Shown: positions 22,701 to 28,315 of the stretch, in pieces
Numbering within the stretch: the first letter of the stretch is position 1
Layout of the letters: each line of letters opens with the position of its first letter
Source of the DNA: JBQTGK01 sp052400665
GTDB lineage: Bacteria > Bacteroidota > Bacteroidia > Bacteroidales > Marinifilaceae
Direction: 5' to 3' (one strand)
NCBI GenBank assembly: GCA_052400665.1
Contig: JBQTGK010000004.1
DNA length: 64,000 nucleotides
Program-made: the position numbers and the translations under genes
The notes under the pieces: generated by a model
Database searches by the model: none
What the model saw: the letters and a program-made list of their open reading frames with translations, nothing else
Told to the model about the DNA's origin: nothing

Positions 22701-25333
22701 AGGAAGTTGGTGATACCAGAACCGAGCTTACAGAAACAGGATCGAGTTTGTATTTCTCAGAACTTAGTCTTGATGATGCAGCAACTTATACTTGCGAAAT
22801 TACAGGCGAAGGTATCGATGTAATTAAGCAATCTTGTATTGTTAGGGTTTATCCTACAACAAGATTAAATGCTCCTATCGGAAATAAAGAGCTTTGCGAA
22901 GGCAAAATGTTAGATTGGAGTCCTGATGTTACAGGTGCTGCTGATTTAAGTTATACATGGTCGTTTGAAGGTAATCCGGTTTCTACCGATAAGAATTTAC
23001 ATTACGACGTTCTTGATTTATTACAGGAAGGTGAGTATCAAGTTCAGGTTACAGGCTTGTGTGGTGATGTTTCAAGTAGCGGATATCTGGAAATTACAGA
23101 ATTACCTGAAATTATTAGTGTTAGTGAAAATGCCGAGGTTTGTGAGAACTTTGCTTTAGTAGAATTTATTGTAAAAGCTACCGGAGAGAATGTGAAATAC
23201 CAATGGAGAAAGAATGGAACCGATATTGAAGGTAAAACTTCTCCGATATTGAGTTTAACTTCTATACAGCTTGATGATGATGCAATATATACTTGCAGGG
23301 TTTACAATGATTGTGCTGAGGTAATAAGTGCAGATATGAAACTAACAGTTAAACCTCAGTTGGTAATATTATCGGAACCTGCAGACATAGAGGTTTGTTC
23401 GGGCGAAGATGTTACTTTTACTGCCGAGGTAGAAGGTATCGATGTAACATATCAGTGGCAAGTAAATGGTGTTGATATACCTGGAGAAACAAATTCTGTT
23501 TATAGTATTACTAATACAGATGAATCTCATAATGGATATTATACATGTGTTGTATCCGACGAATGTACTTCATCACGTTCTACTAAGCCTGCTAAATTAA
23601 CAGTGAATGCACTACCAAACACAGCGATTTTTGGTAGAATGGTACTTTGTGCTAAAGAAGATCGTGTAACCTACATAACCAATCAGTATGGCGATGATGT
23701 GTATGGTTGGGGTGTTGAAGGTGGTATTTTTGCAGGACCAGAAGAAGGTACGAAAACCAGAGTAACCTGGAGCGAAGCAAAAGAAGGTATGTTATCAATT
23801 AGCATTACCGATATGAATACGGGTTGTGAATCGAAAGTTGATTCTTTGGTAGTATTGAATGCTTTGCCTACAGTTAAATTGGCAAAATACGAATCTAAAG
23901 GTATATGCGAAGAAAGCTTTGAATTATCAGGAGGTTATCCTGAAGGTGGTATTTACTGGGTAGATGGAATCTCCGAAGAGGTATTCGATCCGGCAGATAA
24001 AGGACCTGGTAATTACACAGTTCATTATTCTTATACCGACGAAAATGGATGTTCTAATATTACCGAAACAACTAATTTAAGGGTTGATACATTGCCAGTT
24101 GTTGATATTACCGACGATATAACAGTAGGTAGTTGTAAGTCATTTGAATTATCAGCAAAAACCGACGAAGGTAATATTAGTTGGTCTCCAGCCGATAATC
24201 TTGATGATGCATACTCTATGAAACCTATATTCACACCAGGTGAATCGCAGGTGTTAGTAGCAACTGTAGTCGATGAACATGGTTGTAAAGGTGTTGATTT
24301 GGTAGAAATTAATGTGGCACCTCTGCCAGAGGTAACAACAATTGCCGATACCACAGTGGGTCAATGTAACCAATTGCAATTATCGACAGAAATTATTGGT
24401 GATGCCGGAGAAATTACCTGGACAAATTCAGATCATTTAGATGAGCCTGATAGTAAAGATCCAAGAATTATTAATGCACCCGAAGGAACCTACACCTACA
24501 AAGTTAATGTTGTTGACCTGTATGGTTGCGATGCAAGCGATGAAGTAACTGTTAAAATGGTTGCCGATCCTGTTTTAGAGGAGAGTAAATTTGCTTGTGA
24601 AGGTGAAAAATTCGAGGTTGATGTAACAGGAATGCAGAATCCTTTCTGGTCCAATTCCGATTGGAATAATGAAGAGAGAAATGAGATTAATAATTTAGAT
24701 ATTTATACTGTCAAAACTCCTGGTAAATATAAGTTGGAAGTTTCTAATGAATATGGATGTGGGGCAGTTCAAAACTTTACCATTAATCCTACTCCAAAAA
24801 TTGAATTAAGTAATAATTTAATTTATGATGGGCCTGATGAAATTGAAATTTTAGAAGATAAACCTGTTGTAATTTTTGAAGGTCAATCTCTAACTTTGGG
24901 AACGAATCTTCCTCTTGAGTATTCTCCATATTTTTATACCTGGCAGGATGGAAGTATCTTACCGAAGTTTGAAGTTTCAGAAACAGGAAAATATATTCTA
25001 AGAGTAGAAGATAATTTAGGTTGTTTTGCTGTCGATTCTTTAAATATTGAGGTTAAACCTGTTGGGATTGAATCGCCTAGTGCATTTACACCTAACTCGA
25101 CCAATGAAAATAATCGATTCTATTTGAAAAAGATCAATTACGATTTTGAAAAATATGAAATGTACGTGTACGACCGTTGGGGAGAATTACTATACAAAAC
25201 CAATGAGTTTGGTTACAACGGCGGTTGGGATGGCAAGTATAAAGGAAAGCTTTGTCCTTCAGGAGCTTATGTATGGATGGTTTTCATAAATGGTGAATTA
25301 ACCAATAAAGGAACCTTTATGTTGCTCAGATAA
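10787..25333 (+). CDS. giant T9SS-secreted Ig-repeat protein with gliding-type sorting domain
   Basis: About 4,848 residues. I start at the ATG at 10787 (next ATG 10802), because either gives a signal peptide ending KSIAQ; the frame continues to a TTG at 10751. Order of parts: signal peptide; an N-terminal region (to about 530) resembling the IgGFc-binding N-terminal domain of Bacteroidota surface proteins; a beta-rich binding-like segment containing DILFNGDF; about 39 Ig-like domains, most with a Cys pair and YQWYK..-type core; about six PKD-like domains; and from about 4764 the gliding-motility C-terminal sorting domain (SAFTPNS.., YVYDRWGELLY, WDGKYKG..CPSGAYVW). It should pass the outer membrane by T9SS and stay on the surface as an adhesin. 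The PorP/SprF gene downstream supports this. The centre (16031-20455) is a near-identical super-repeat array. Confidence 0.9.
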   Translation: MNLNDMGNGKNFTRFQNFLKVVFVFILFALPIKSIAQYDYEHYVPPFYCSAQVGKQEIFLSTNSEKELTVYVEDGQGKSIAGPFTISRTKSETYIFETSSGATYSTHSNSSYPDGCSYSYGIIGPKELNKPLDGHGLRIYSYDGPFFANIRHGFSNDGDGGALTHGFSLSAKGATAQGTDFYSGHLYNHTILHNTNSYYSDPYYYGRYPVRGHSISVMAVEEGSTTVTFSGLKCKYITKYESGSVKLVPITSDETISVDLTKGQSYTIAVNLYGEEFHNESIEVRNGMNGTHITSSQKIVVNSGSWTAGAKPSQDMGFDQIVPVDQVRDKYIVMKGLGRAEPDPGAYYAGQERTIVVATQENTEVWVNEVNKGTLANPGDFMILDDIVNPSALPTLYINTKGKDVYVYQTMCGTSGNYINIGLNFIPPLTVLGMKEVVIPKAKQITSGDYIYPTVTILAQKNVDVEFNGNPVPNPHDVTGTTEWVYFKVSEDILGDCRFAGNKAINVAWTASSNTLGAAGYYSGFTKAVSPIHPEIDVDTDLGVICESYDDNIVVSVKEPEPDFYEWYINNFEGDAKFPNSPLDVEAPDVETSYYVIGYYRDPSLDILFNGDFLDGYNGFNSEYELVTKNLTEPGKFAITGRPKDENALLNDFPPLSGWKMFLGYSDNQGDVVYQVDELEVESEFNYIFKMYGRLAQDESANDQSLRVLVNDETIITDFTINSSNEWQSSSALWSPGDARKASIKILNNNLDSQDAFFAIDSISFVQAVQDTAVFVAKVVPNISTIKDTEYHFCEGTPNSLDVSNGETSWYDYSWSKKDDETGEYIKLVNTDDIFGVDSCVLTFNDPKQIEEGTYRCTIGFNEDYQRCGPDETLDVDLEVFVDLDANVRISGASHTCMNSPVTFQALVEGDQEILKWYVDGADEPVYVSKDKEYSFPAETQGMHTIRCEAENGCGLSFAEVQIEVLAYPKLTALNVADHTCVGADVSLEALATVEGTSNLKYYWYKGVESLDHNESTYSFTSSLDDQGDVYSVAVSNTYTVGDDIFECRSEQTLETDPLNIIPEVNLTPLSDATLCEGEFHEFKAEVGEDESNYEFKWKINNVLTDNKTSAYAISSVSNSDVGAYKVVVWNECFTEKSTANLAIKPKIKVYGIDFNADGPFCTATNVSYTFNVEDNGAAYEYKIIDPKGNETITTQTGTFLVDESTQGEWQFIVNGECGEDPFVYKQSFWLIPDFGNLTIDDVGTCLGENINFYAKVDLDSDLSELTYLWKNSAGTELGTEATLPINNVQESDLGTYSCTVSDGCHEKTESAVLSIEKVNTNPDLAEITLCVGESLEIAIDYVGTPEFEWRFNDPSGSIINSTNTFKIPSVSKTDEGIYYCKVKLICGTSVTVKRKLIVNEHINVADVSDLTIDICQGDKPELTINVTGETDNYSVLWTDGADTPLDGFGDVNTIQLPAHNTVGSFTYKAIVDGNCEDFEKKYIVQVHEKPILKAVDNDMLKCSGLVELNITESGEHNGISWWKNGSEIFDGNSEPTDFVINPATSPDDDGTYIAKVSSKYCGPAQSSIKLDIINTIELKEQSPALTEVCESNNVTLFVKADGDDIQYKWTHTADPSKTFPNSPSIELKDVTSAKDEGEYTCELSNDLGCGNTTATFNVIVNENPSISHPEDQTICETTTSVDFKVKGSAEGDENYQWYKNGVLIPGATSRIYTENSPANGSTYYCTVTGTIGDCGTAKSNEATLTIIKEVSVTDPIDQYIADGADATFNVKASGEPEYSYQWQVWNGTDWFDISDVDKYSGTKTTELKITNADKATYDGKQYRCVVLSSGKVCNSSATSNEATLHINTVVKIAAQPENQTVCEGENAIFEITGKISDLTYTWEYSTDGVNFNSISGESSLSESSDANGSELTISPAALAMNSWSFRCLVSDGSSTDEYSNEVSVRVLKDIDVSTANASFNPCLNKNFSLSVEATGDDIKFQWYKDDVIITGATKATYNFGNIALADEATYKCEVYNDQHCNDITRTFIVDVKVPATVDDPENVVMCETDIDPKFTVTGGGYDISYQWYKNNVAISGAESASYTETDPKDGNTYYCEVSNTCTTVKSKSALLSVVKNLETTDPDNLTIADGANATFTVIASGEPNYTYQWQVWNGSDWDNISDIDKYSGTSTAELTITNADKATYDGKQYRCVVYSDGGICISEVTSGKATLTINTVVKIAADANNAEVCFGDDASLTLTGTSDALAFTWEYNKGGSWIAADGQDGMSANKVGAVSTLTVPGTDLGINTWQFRCLVSDASSTDVYSNTVTVRVLEDIVVSTIDENFTPCLNDAFALSVVTTAGDDIKFQWYKDDVIITGATKATYNFGNIAFADEATYKCKVYNDEHCNDITRTFIVDVKEPATVNDPVSVVMCETDVDPKFTVTGGGDGISYQWYKNNVAISGATSASYTETDPKDGNTYSCEVSNTCTTVKSKSAVLTVVKNLETTDPKNLTIADGANATFSVVASGEPNYTYQWQVWNGSDWDNISDIDKYSGTQTAELTITNADKATYDGKQYQCVVYSDGGICISEVTSGIATLTITAVDKILNQPKGNEVCNGEPTKITIEGTVVGHTYIWEYDEGDGSGYKPAVGNYSMISSETGKISTLSIPNASLAMNSWLFRCVVNPVVGSSETSQPTTIRVLQNITASAVNADQSVCENESVTMAVTATGDDKLYKWYKDSEPLIILSKSEELSIHNVQPITNEGAYTCEVYNTLGCGDQTVHFTIDVKELVAVTNPFDKIICETDEAPMFTVSGSGEPGFTYQWYDKNGVLAGETSDSYTAVSKENGQSYYCKVVGACNTANSNVAKLSVVKNLETTDPKNLTIADGANATFTVVASGEPNYTYQWQVWNGSDWDNISDIDKYSGTQTAELTITNADKATYDGKQYRCVVYSDGGICISEVTSGKATLTINTVVKIAADASNAEVCFGDDASLTVTGTSDALAFTWEYNKGGSWIAADGQDGMSANKVGAVSTLTVPGTDLDINTWQFRCLVSDASSTDVYSNTVTVRVLEDIAASAVLANQSICENESVTMEVTATGDDKLYKWYKDSEPLAILSTASSYRIDNVQPTINEGDYTCEVYNLRGCNDQTVHFTIDVKEFVAISDLSDIKMCPSQPDPVFKVKVSGDTPYGFQWYNSAGAISGATSDTYTETNPVDGETYYCELTNDCNTITSNTAILTVYEEAKYTSQPISISILDGDDAEFNVEAAGEEPLSYQWQEDSGSGYVDITDDATYSGSNTANLKITKANLTFNGNKYRCLLSNICNTDLASAEVDLQVLPLYKILTQPANLQACLNDEVSFEIVGTDTDTPYDYEWEYNDGSGTFVNAEGVLGMEEVLITNGSQLKISSVSLDMRNWTFHCIVKDGISENDTSNEVAIEVFEPVSFDLIDDQNLCAEESMQISLSGLTGTTPISYSWTKDATEVSTTAIVTIGEADNGNYEVTAGNGVCPDFTDDFVVSHYSKLSIEAWSNTDQLCIGEEETLTATVNVDPALAAGTSYEWFKDEISLGVTTADYKLTATSKDQSGMYKLVVFDGCNTETVSGYIDIYEPIKKVDDWLSKETLCVGQELSLEVNVSGDAVDYTWTKDGDPITATTNYLVTKVTTDDAGTYKCVVTDHCGIELTYTIEITILSIPEIADGIEDLPAICEGDALQLGPINIKGTYGAITWTLNDASEDTSSGLSLILGAATSDMEGNYKVAVTNICGTVASIGTQVVNPIPAMEPIADQTVCQGEDVIFSAKATGRDVHYHWKIDGEDQATSLSVLLINGMNVLPADEFTQRIYTIECSVTNDNGCGETLVETAQLIVNPTTILKETLKDVVKYVGDDYTMSLDVTGTDLSYEWTHEKTDGTIEVLGVDAPTIEFTNIDLSDAGYYSCIITGTCGTRIASGTLTVKVPVKIVEDLSAFEEKCEGDALRLLIVTSGQVEAIKWFKEVGDTRTELTETGSSLYFSELSLDDAATYTCEITGEGIDVIKQSCIVRVYPTTRLNAPIGNKELCEGKMLDWSPDVTGAADLSYTWSFEGNPVSTDKNLHYDVLDLLQEGEYQVQVTGLCGDVSSSGYLEITELPEIISVSENAEVCENFALVEFIVKATGENVKYQWRKNGTDIEGKTSPILSLTSIQLDDDAIYTCRVYNDCAEVISADMKLTVKPQLVILSEPADIEVCSGEDVTFTAEVEGIDVTYQWQVNGVDIPGETNSVYSITNTDESHNGYYTCVVSDECTSSRSTKPAKLTVNALPNTAIFGRMVLCAKEDRVTYITNQYGDDVYGWGVEGGIFAGPEEGTKTRVTWSEAKEGMLSISITDMNTGCESKVDSLVVLNALPTVKLAKYESKGICEESFELSGGYPEGGIYWVDGISEEVFDPADKGPGNYTVHYSYTDENGCSNITETTNLRVDTLPVVDITDDITVGSCKSFELSAKTDEGNISWSPADNLDDAYSMKPIFTPGESQVLVATVVDEHGCKGVDLVEINVAPLPEVTTIADTTVGQCNQLQLSTEIIGDAGEITWTNSDHLDEPDSKDPRIINAPEGTYTYKVNVVDLYGCDASDEVTVKMVADPVLEESKFACEGEKFEVDVTGMQNPFWSNSDWNNEERNEINNLDIYTVKTPGKYKLEVSNEYGCGAVQNFTINPTPKIELSNNLIYDGPDEIEILEDKPVVIFEGQSLTLGTNLPLEYSPYFYTWQDGSILPKFEVSETGKYILRVEDNLGCFAVDSLNIEVKPVGIESPSAFTPNSTNENNRFYLKKINYDFEKYEMYVYDRWGELLYKTNEFGYNGGWDGKYKGKLCPSGAYVWMVFINGELTNKGTFMLLR
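16031..17131 (+). repeat. Ig super-repeat copy 1 (four domains, diverged)
   Basis: First copy of a four-domain unit (A-B-C-D) of 367 codons. Its A domain is the most diverged (KEVSVTDPIDQYIADGADAT). Its C and D domains are nearly identical in DNA to those of copy 2, so exchange between copies has been recent. Confidence 0.8.
17132..18232 (+). repeat. Ig super-repeat copy 2
   Basis: A 1101-base unit (367 codons) starting at the KNLETTDP motif. Its A domain matches copies 3 and 4 almost base for base, its B domain matches copy 4, and its C-D domains match copy 1. This mosaic indicates gene conversion or unequal crossing-over inside the array. Confidence 0.88.
18233..19345 (+). repeat. Ig super-repeat copy 3
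   Basis: A 1113-base unit (371 codons). The A domain is nearly identical to copies 2 and 4. The B, C and D domains are diverged versions (VDKILNQP.., NITASAVNADQ.., LVAVTNPFDK..), with C related to the C domain of copy 4. Confidence 0.88.
19346..20455 (+). repeat. Ig super-repeat copy 4
   Basis: A 1110-base unit (370 codons). A and B are nearly identical to copy 2, and C is similar to copy 3. A further diverged A-B pair (20456 to about 21050) follows before the domains become unrelated. Confidence 0.88.
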
Positions 25334-25372
25334 TTAAAAAAACCTTTATTAATCAATAAAATAAATTTAAAT

Positions 25373-25422
25373 TTACATCTGCTTTTGAGATTTGAGAATA
25401 TCTTATCTCGAAACAGATGTAA
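25373..25422 (+). promoter_or_regulatory. long intercistronic hairpin between the giant gene and porP
   Basis: TTACATCTG (25373-25381) pairs with CAGATGTAA (25414-25422). An inner TTTTGAGAT/ATCTCGAAA arm extends this to about 18 bp with one bulged C and a 13-base loop. There is no T run after it, so it is not a standard terminator. It may stabilise the upstream message or set the ratio of the two proteins. Confidence 0.6.
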
Positions 25423-25463
25423 AATTCAAGTAACTAATCTATAGGATTTAAATTTGAAAACTA

Positions 25464-26459
25464 ATGAAGAAAGCTCTAATTGCTTTTTGTGTATTATTTT
25501 TTGCCTCAGCGAGTTATTTGCTTGCTCAGGATATTCGTTTTTCACAATTTTATGCAAATAAGTTATACCTAAACCCTGCTTTAGCTGGATCAACCAACTA
25601 TTCTAATCTAAGTTTAAATTATCGTAATCAATGGCCAAATCTCGATCTTCCGTATGTGACCTATAGTGTGTCTTTCGATAATTTTTACGAAGCTATAAAC
25701 GGAGGTATTGGTATTACGGTTATTCAGGATGATCAGGGAGATGGAGCCCTAAAAACAACCACCTTCGCTGGAATGTATTCCTTTTATTTAAGAATTAACG
25801 ATGATTTTATTATTCGTCCGGCTATTCAGGCTGCTTTTATGCAGAAAAAAGTAGATTGGCAGCATTTGGTTTTTCCCGATCAGGTATCTCCAATTTATGG
25901 TAGTATTTTTCCTCATAATACGTCAGGTGATCCTTTAAATCGAAGAAAAGATGGCTGGGATTTTTCATTGGGATCAATTGCTTACTATAAAGACTTTTAT
26001 TTTGGTATTGCGGCTCATCACCTGGCTAAACCCGATTTAAGTTTCGATGATGAACAAAAGGATAAGTTGCAAACAAAATATACAGTGCATGCAGGTGCCG
26101 AGTTTGTTTTAGGTGGAAGAAACTATCGATATGCCGATAACTGGATATTGGCTCCTGCAATTTTATATCAGCAACAAGGTGATTTTTCGCAAATGAATTA
26201 CGGTTTGTATGCCAGTAAAAGTTCAATGGTATTTGGATTGTGGTTTAACCAGAATTTTGAGCCAAATTACGATTCTTTTATTGCTATGGTAGGTTTTGTT
26301 ACCGAACGATTTAAAGTTGCTTACAGTTACGATTATGCCATTTCTAAGTTGATTCATACCAATACCGGAGCTCACGAAATTTCATTTTCCTTTCCAGTGG
26401 TTATGAATATGAAAAAAAGAAGAAAACGAATTAAGGCGGTTCGTTCGCCAGTATTTTAA
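25464..26459 (+). CDS. PorP/SprF-family T9SS outer-membrane protein
   Basis: A 331-residue protein with a signal peptide (cleaved near LLAQ-D) and the family opening DIRFSQFYANKLYLNPALAGS....LNYRNQWP, followed by alternating strands of an outer-membrane beta-barrel. PorP/SprF-like proteins sit in the outer membrane and are typically encoded right after a large cargo bearing a gliding-type C-terminal domain. They help export or anchor that cargo. The gene follows the giant Ig-repeat gene by 130 bases, with a hairpin between, and is closed by a strong terminator, so the pair forms a two-gene secretion unit. Confidence 0.92.
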   Translation: MKKALIAFCVLFFASASYLLAQDIRFSQFYANKLYLNPALAGSTNYSNLSLNYRNQWPNLDLPYVTYSVSFDNFYEAINGGIGITVIQDDQGDGALKTTTFAGMYSFYLRINDDFIIRPAIQAAFMQKKVDWQHLVFPDQVSPIYGSIFPHNTSGDPLNRRKDGWDFSLGSIAYYKDFYFGIAAHHLAKPDLSFDDEQKDKLQTKYTVHAGAEFVLGGRNYRYADNWILAPAILYQQQGDFSQMNYGLYASKSSMVFGLWFNQNFEPNYDSFIAMVGFVTERFKVAYSYDYAISKLIHTNTGAHEISFSFPVVMNMKKRRKRIKAVRSPVF

Positions 26460-26470
26460 ACAGAAAAAAA

Positions 26471-26504
26471 TGAGGCTTTCAGTTCTGAAAGCCTCATTTT
26501 TTTT
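26471..26504 (+). terminator. terminator of the giant gene / porP unit
   Basis: An 11-bp perfect stem (TGAGGCTTTCA at 26471-26481 with TGAAAGCCTCA at 26486-26496), a four-base loop and eight T residues. Confidence 0.92.
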
Positions 26505-26572
26505 ATTCTGTAGTGAGTTAATATTTTATAAAACGTAAATAAGTAATAATTTCTTTCACTCTTTTACGAATC

Positions 26573-27286
26573 CTACTTAATTCTTTCCAGATATTTCGAT
26601 TTTATCTTTTTCATTAAATCAAGGTCTAATTTTTCCGAGTAAATACGAATCATATCTATTGCTTTAAAATGATCGTAAATAAAGCCCAGAGAAGCATCGA
26701 AATGAATCATGTCCATATTATACTTTACCTGTTTGGTTAATTCCTCAAATTGGCTCCATGATAGTTTCTGAGGAATTGTAAAGTATCCATGATTGGGTTC
26801 GATGTGATCTGTGAAGAATCCATCTTCGAGCACATCAACAGCAAAGAATTTAGTAAGCTGAATCATTGCTTTCGAATTGTGCTGAATGTTTTTGTGCATT
26901 TCAAAATTAATTCCTTCGGAAGTGTAAGCTTCCTGCAATTCACGAACCTGATCGTAGGTGTTTAAACGCCTGATACGAATTACATTGTAAACATCGTTGT
27001 AAATTGTAATACTTCCAATGGCAGCATGAAATTTTGCATCGAACGATTTCATTATTTTTTGCGTTGCGCGCGTAAACTCCTCCAAACTGTATTTTTTATC
27101 GGTAACCAGATAAATATAATATGGTTTAATATCTTTCTGAAGGTTTTCGTAATACTCATAATATCCCGGAAACGGATTAACAGCTTCCAGAACAACTGTA
27201 TTGGGTAATATTTTATCTTTAATTATCTCCAGAATTTCTTCTTTAAGAAGACTTCCGAATTTTATAGCATAATTTTTAGTAGTCAT
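26573..27286 (-). CDS. conserved-looking protein of unknown function
   Basis: A 237-residue soluble, charged protein with no signal peptide, membrane segment or motif I recognise. It begins MTTKNYAIKFG and contains alternating strands and helices (KPYYIYLVTDKKYSLEEF; FHAAIGSITIYNDVYNVIRIRRL). Codon use and start context are normal, and it does not overlap its neighbours, so I take it to be a real gene. It lies between the T9SS pair and yaaA, in its own transcription unit as far as I can see. No function is assigned. Confidence 0.65.
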   Translation of the reverse strand: MTTKNYAIKFGSLLKEEILEIIKDKILPNTVVLEAVNPFPGYYEYYENLQKDIKPYYIYLVTDKKYSLEEFTRATQKIMKSFDAKFHAAIGSITIYNDVYNVIRIRRLNTYDQVRELQEAYTSEGINFEMHKNIQHNSKAMIQLTKFFAVDVLEDGFFTDHIEPNHGYFTIPQKLSWSQFEELTKQVKYNMDMIHFDASLGFIYDHFKAIDMIRIYSEKLDLDLMKKIKSKYLERIK

Positions 27287-27393
27287 GGCAAAAGGCTTAA
27301 TGGATTAATATTCCTGTTGTCTTATACTTAAACATAGTAAATTTTGGAGCTAAAAACAAGATATTCAACTCTTTTTAATAAGGTAAATTTTCT

Positions 27394-28164
27394 TTAATGA
27401 TCGCGAGTAAAAACAGGAGCATTCTCTTTTGATAAATTAGGATTGTAGATATATCCATCTAAATCAAAAGCTTTTAAGTCTTCTGGGTTTGTAAGCTTAT
27501 TTTGAATAATAAAACGAGTCATTAGTCCTCGTGCTTTTTTAGCATAAAAGCTGATTATTTTGTAGTCACCATTTTTTAAATCTTTGAAAGCAGGAGTTAT
27601 GATATCGGCCTTAATATTTTTATTTTTTATGGATTTGTAGTATTCGTTTGAAGCCAGATTAATTAAATGAGAGTGATTATTTTCTGCTAAATCTTTATTT
27701 ATAGCATTGGTAATTTTGTCTCCCCAAAATTGATAAAGGTTTTCTCCTTTCGGAGTTTCTAATTTCTTACCCATTTCTAACCGATAGGGCTGAATCAGAT
27801 CCAGCGGCTTTAAAACACCATAAAGTCCTGATAATATTCGAAGACTAGATTGGGCTTGTTCCATATCCTTATGGCTTAAACTAGTGGCATCAATTCCTGT
27901 ATATACATCTCCTTTAAAAGCCAGAAGTGCTTGTTTGGCATTTTCGCTGGTAAATGGCAAATGCCAATTGTGAAAGCGTTCGAAATTTAACTGAGCAAGT
28001 TTTCCACTTATGCCCATTAAATTAGCAATATCATCAACTTTAAGTTTTCTTAGTACCTTAATTAGTTGTTCCGAATCTTTGGTAAATTGTGAATCAGAAT
28101 AAATGTTTGTATTTGCTGGAGAGTCAAAATCTAATGTTTTTGCGGGCGATATAATAATTAGCAT
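27394..28164 (-). CDS. yaaA: peroxide stress protein, YaaA/UPF0246 family
   Basis: A 256-residue cytosolic protein. I start it at the ATG at 28164 because family members begin MLIIISPAKTLDF; the frame runs 18 codons further upstream without support. Other family marks are YTGIDA, LRILSGLYGVLKPLDLIQPYRLEMG, NLASNEYYKSI and the late FYAKKARGLM. In E. coli YaaA limits free iron during peroxide stress and binds DNA; the same role here is inference from family. It lies downstream of the S9 peptidase gene on the same strand, separated by a terminator. Confidence 0.93.
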   Translation of the reverse strand: MLIIISPAKTLDFDSPANTNIYSDSQFTKDSEQLIKVLRKLKVDDIANLMGISGKLAQLNFERFHNWHLPFTSENAKQALLAFKGDVYTGIDATSLSHKDMEQAQSSLRILSGLYGVLKPLDLIQPYRLEMGKKLETPKGENLYQFWGDKITNAINKDLAENNHSHLINLASNEYYKSIKNKNIKADIITPAFKDLKNGDYKIISFYAKKARGLMTRFIIQNKLTNPEDLKAFDLDGYIYNPNLSKENAPVFTRDH

Positions 28165-28273
28165 AAAATGTATTTTTAGAGTGAATCTAAATTTAAATAT
28201 AATAGTTCGAATCATCAATAGTGTTTATTATTATTGATTGTGTCTTAGGTTTTATCTATAAGTAAGAATAAAA

Positions 28274-28304
28274 AAAAGAGATTGACAAGCTGCCAATCTC
28301 TTTT
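28274..28304 (-). terminator. terminator of the S9 peptidase gene
   Basis: An 11-bp stem, AAAAGAGATTG (28274-28284) with CAATCTCTTTT (28294-28304). Reading on the - strand it is followed by a run of T. It lies just after the S9 peptidase stop at 28316. Confidence 0.85.
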
Positions 28305-28315
28305 TAAATTTAGAG

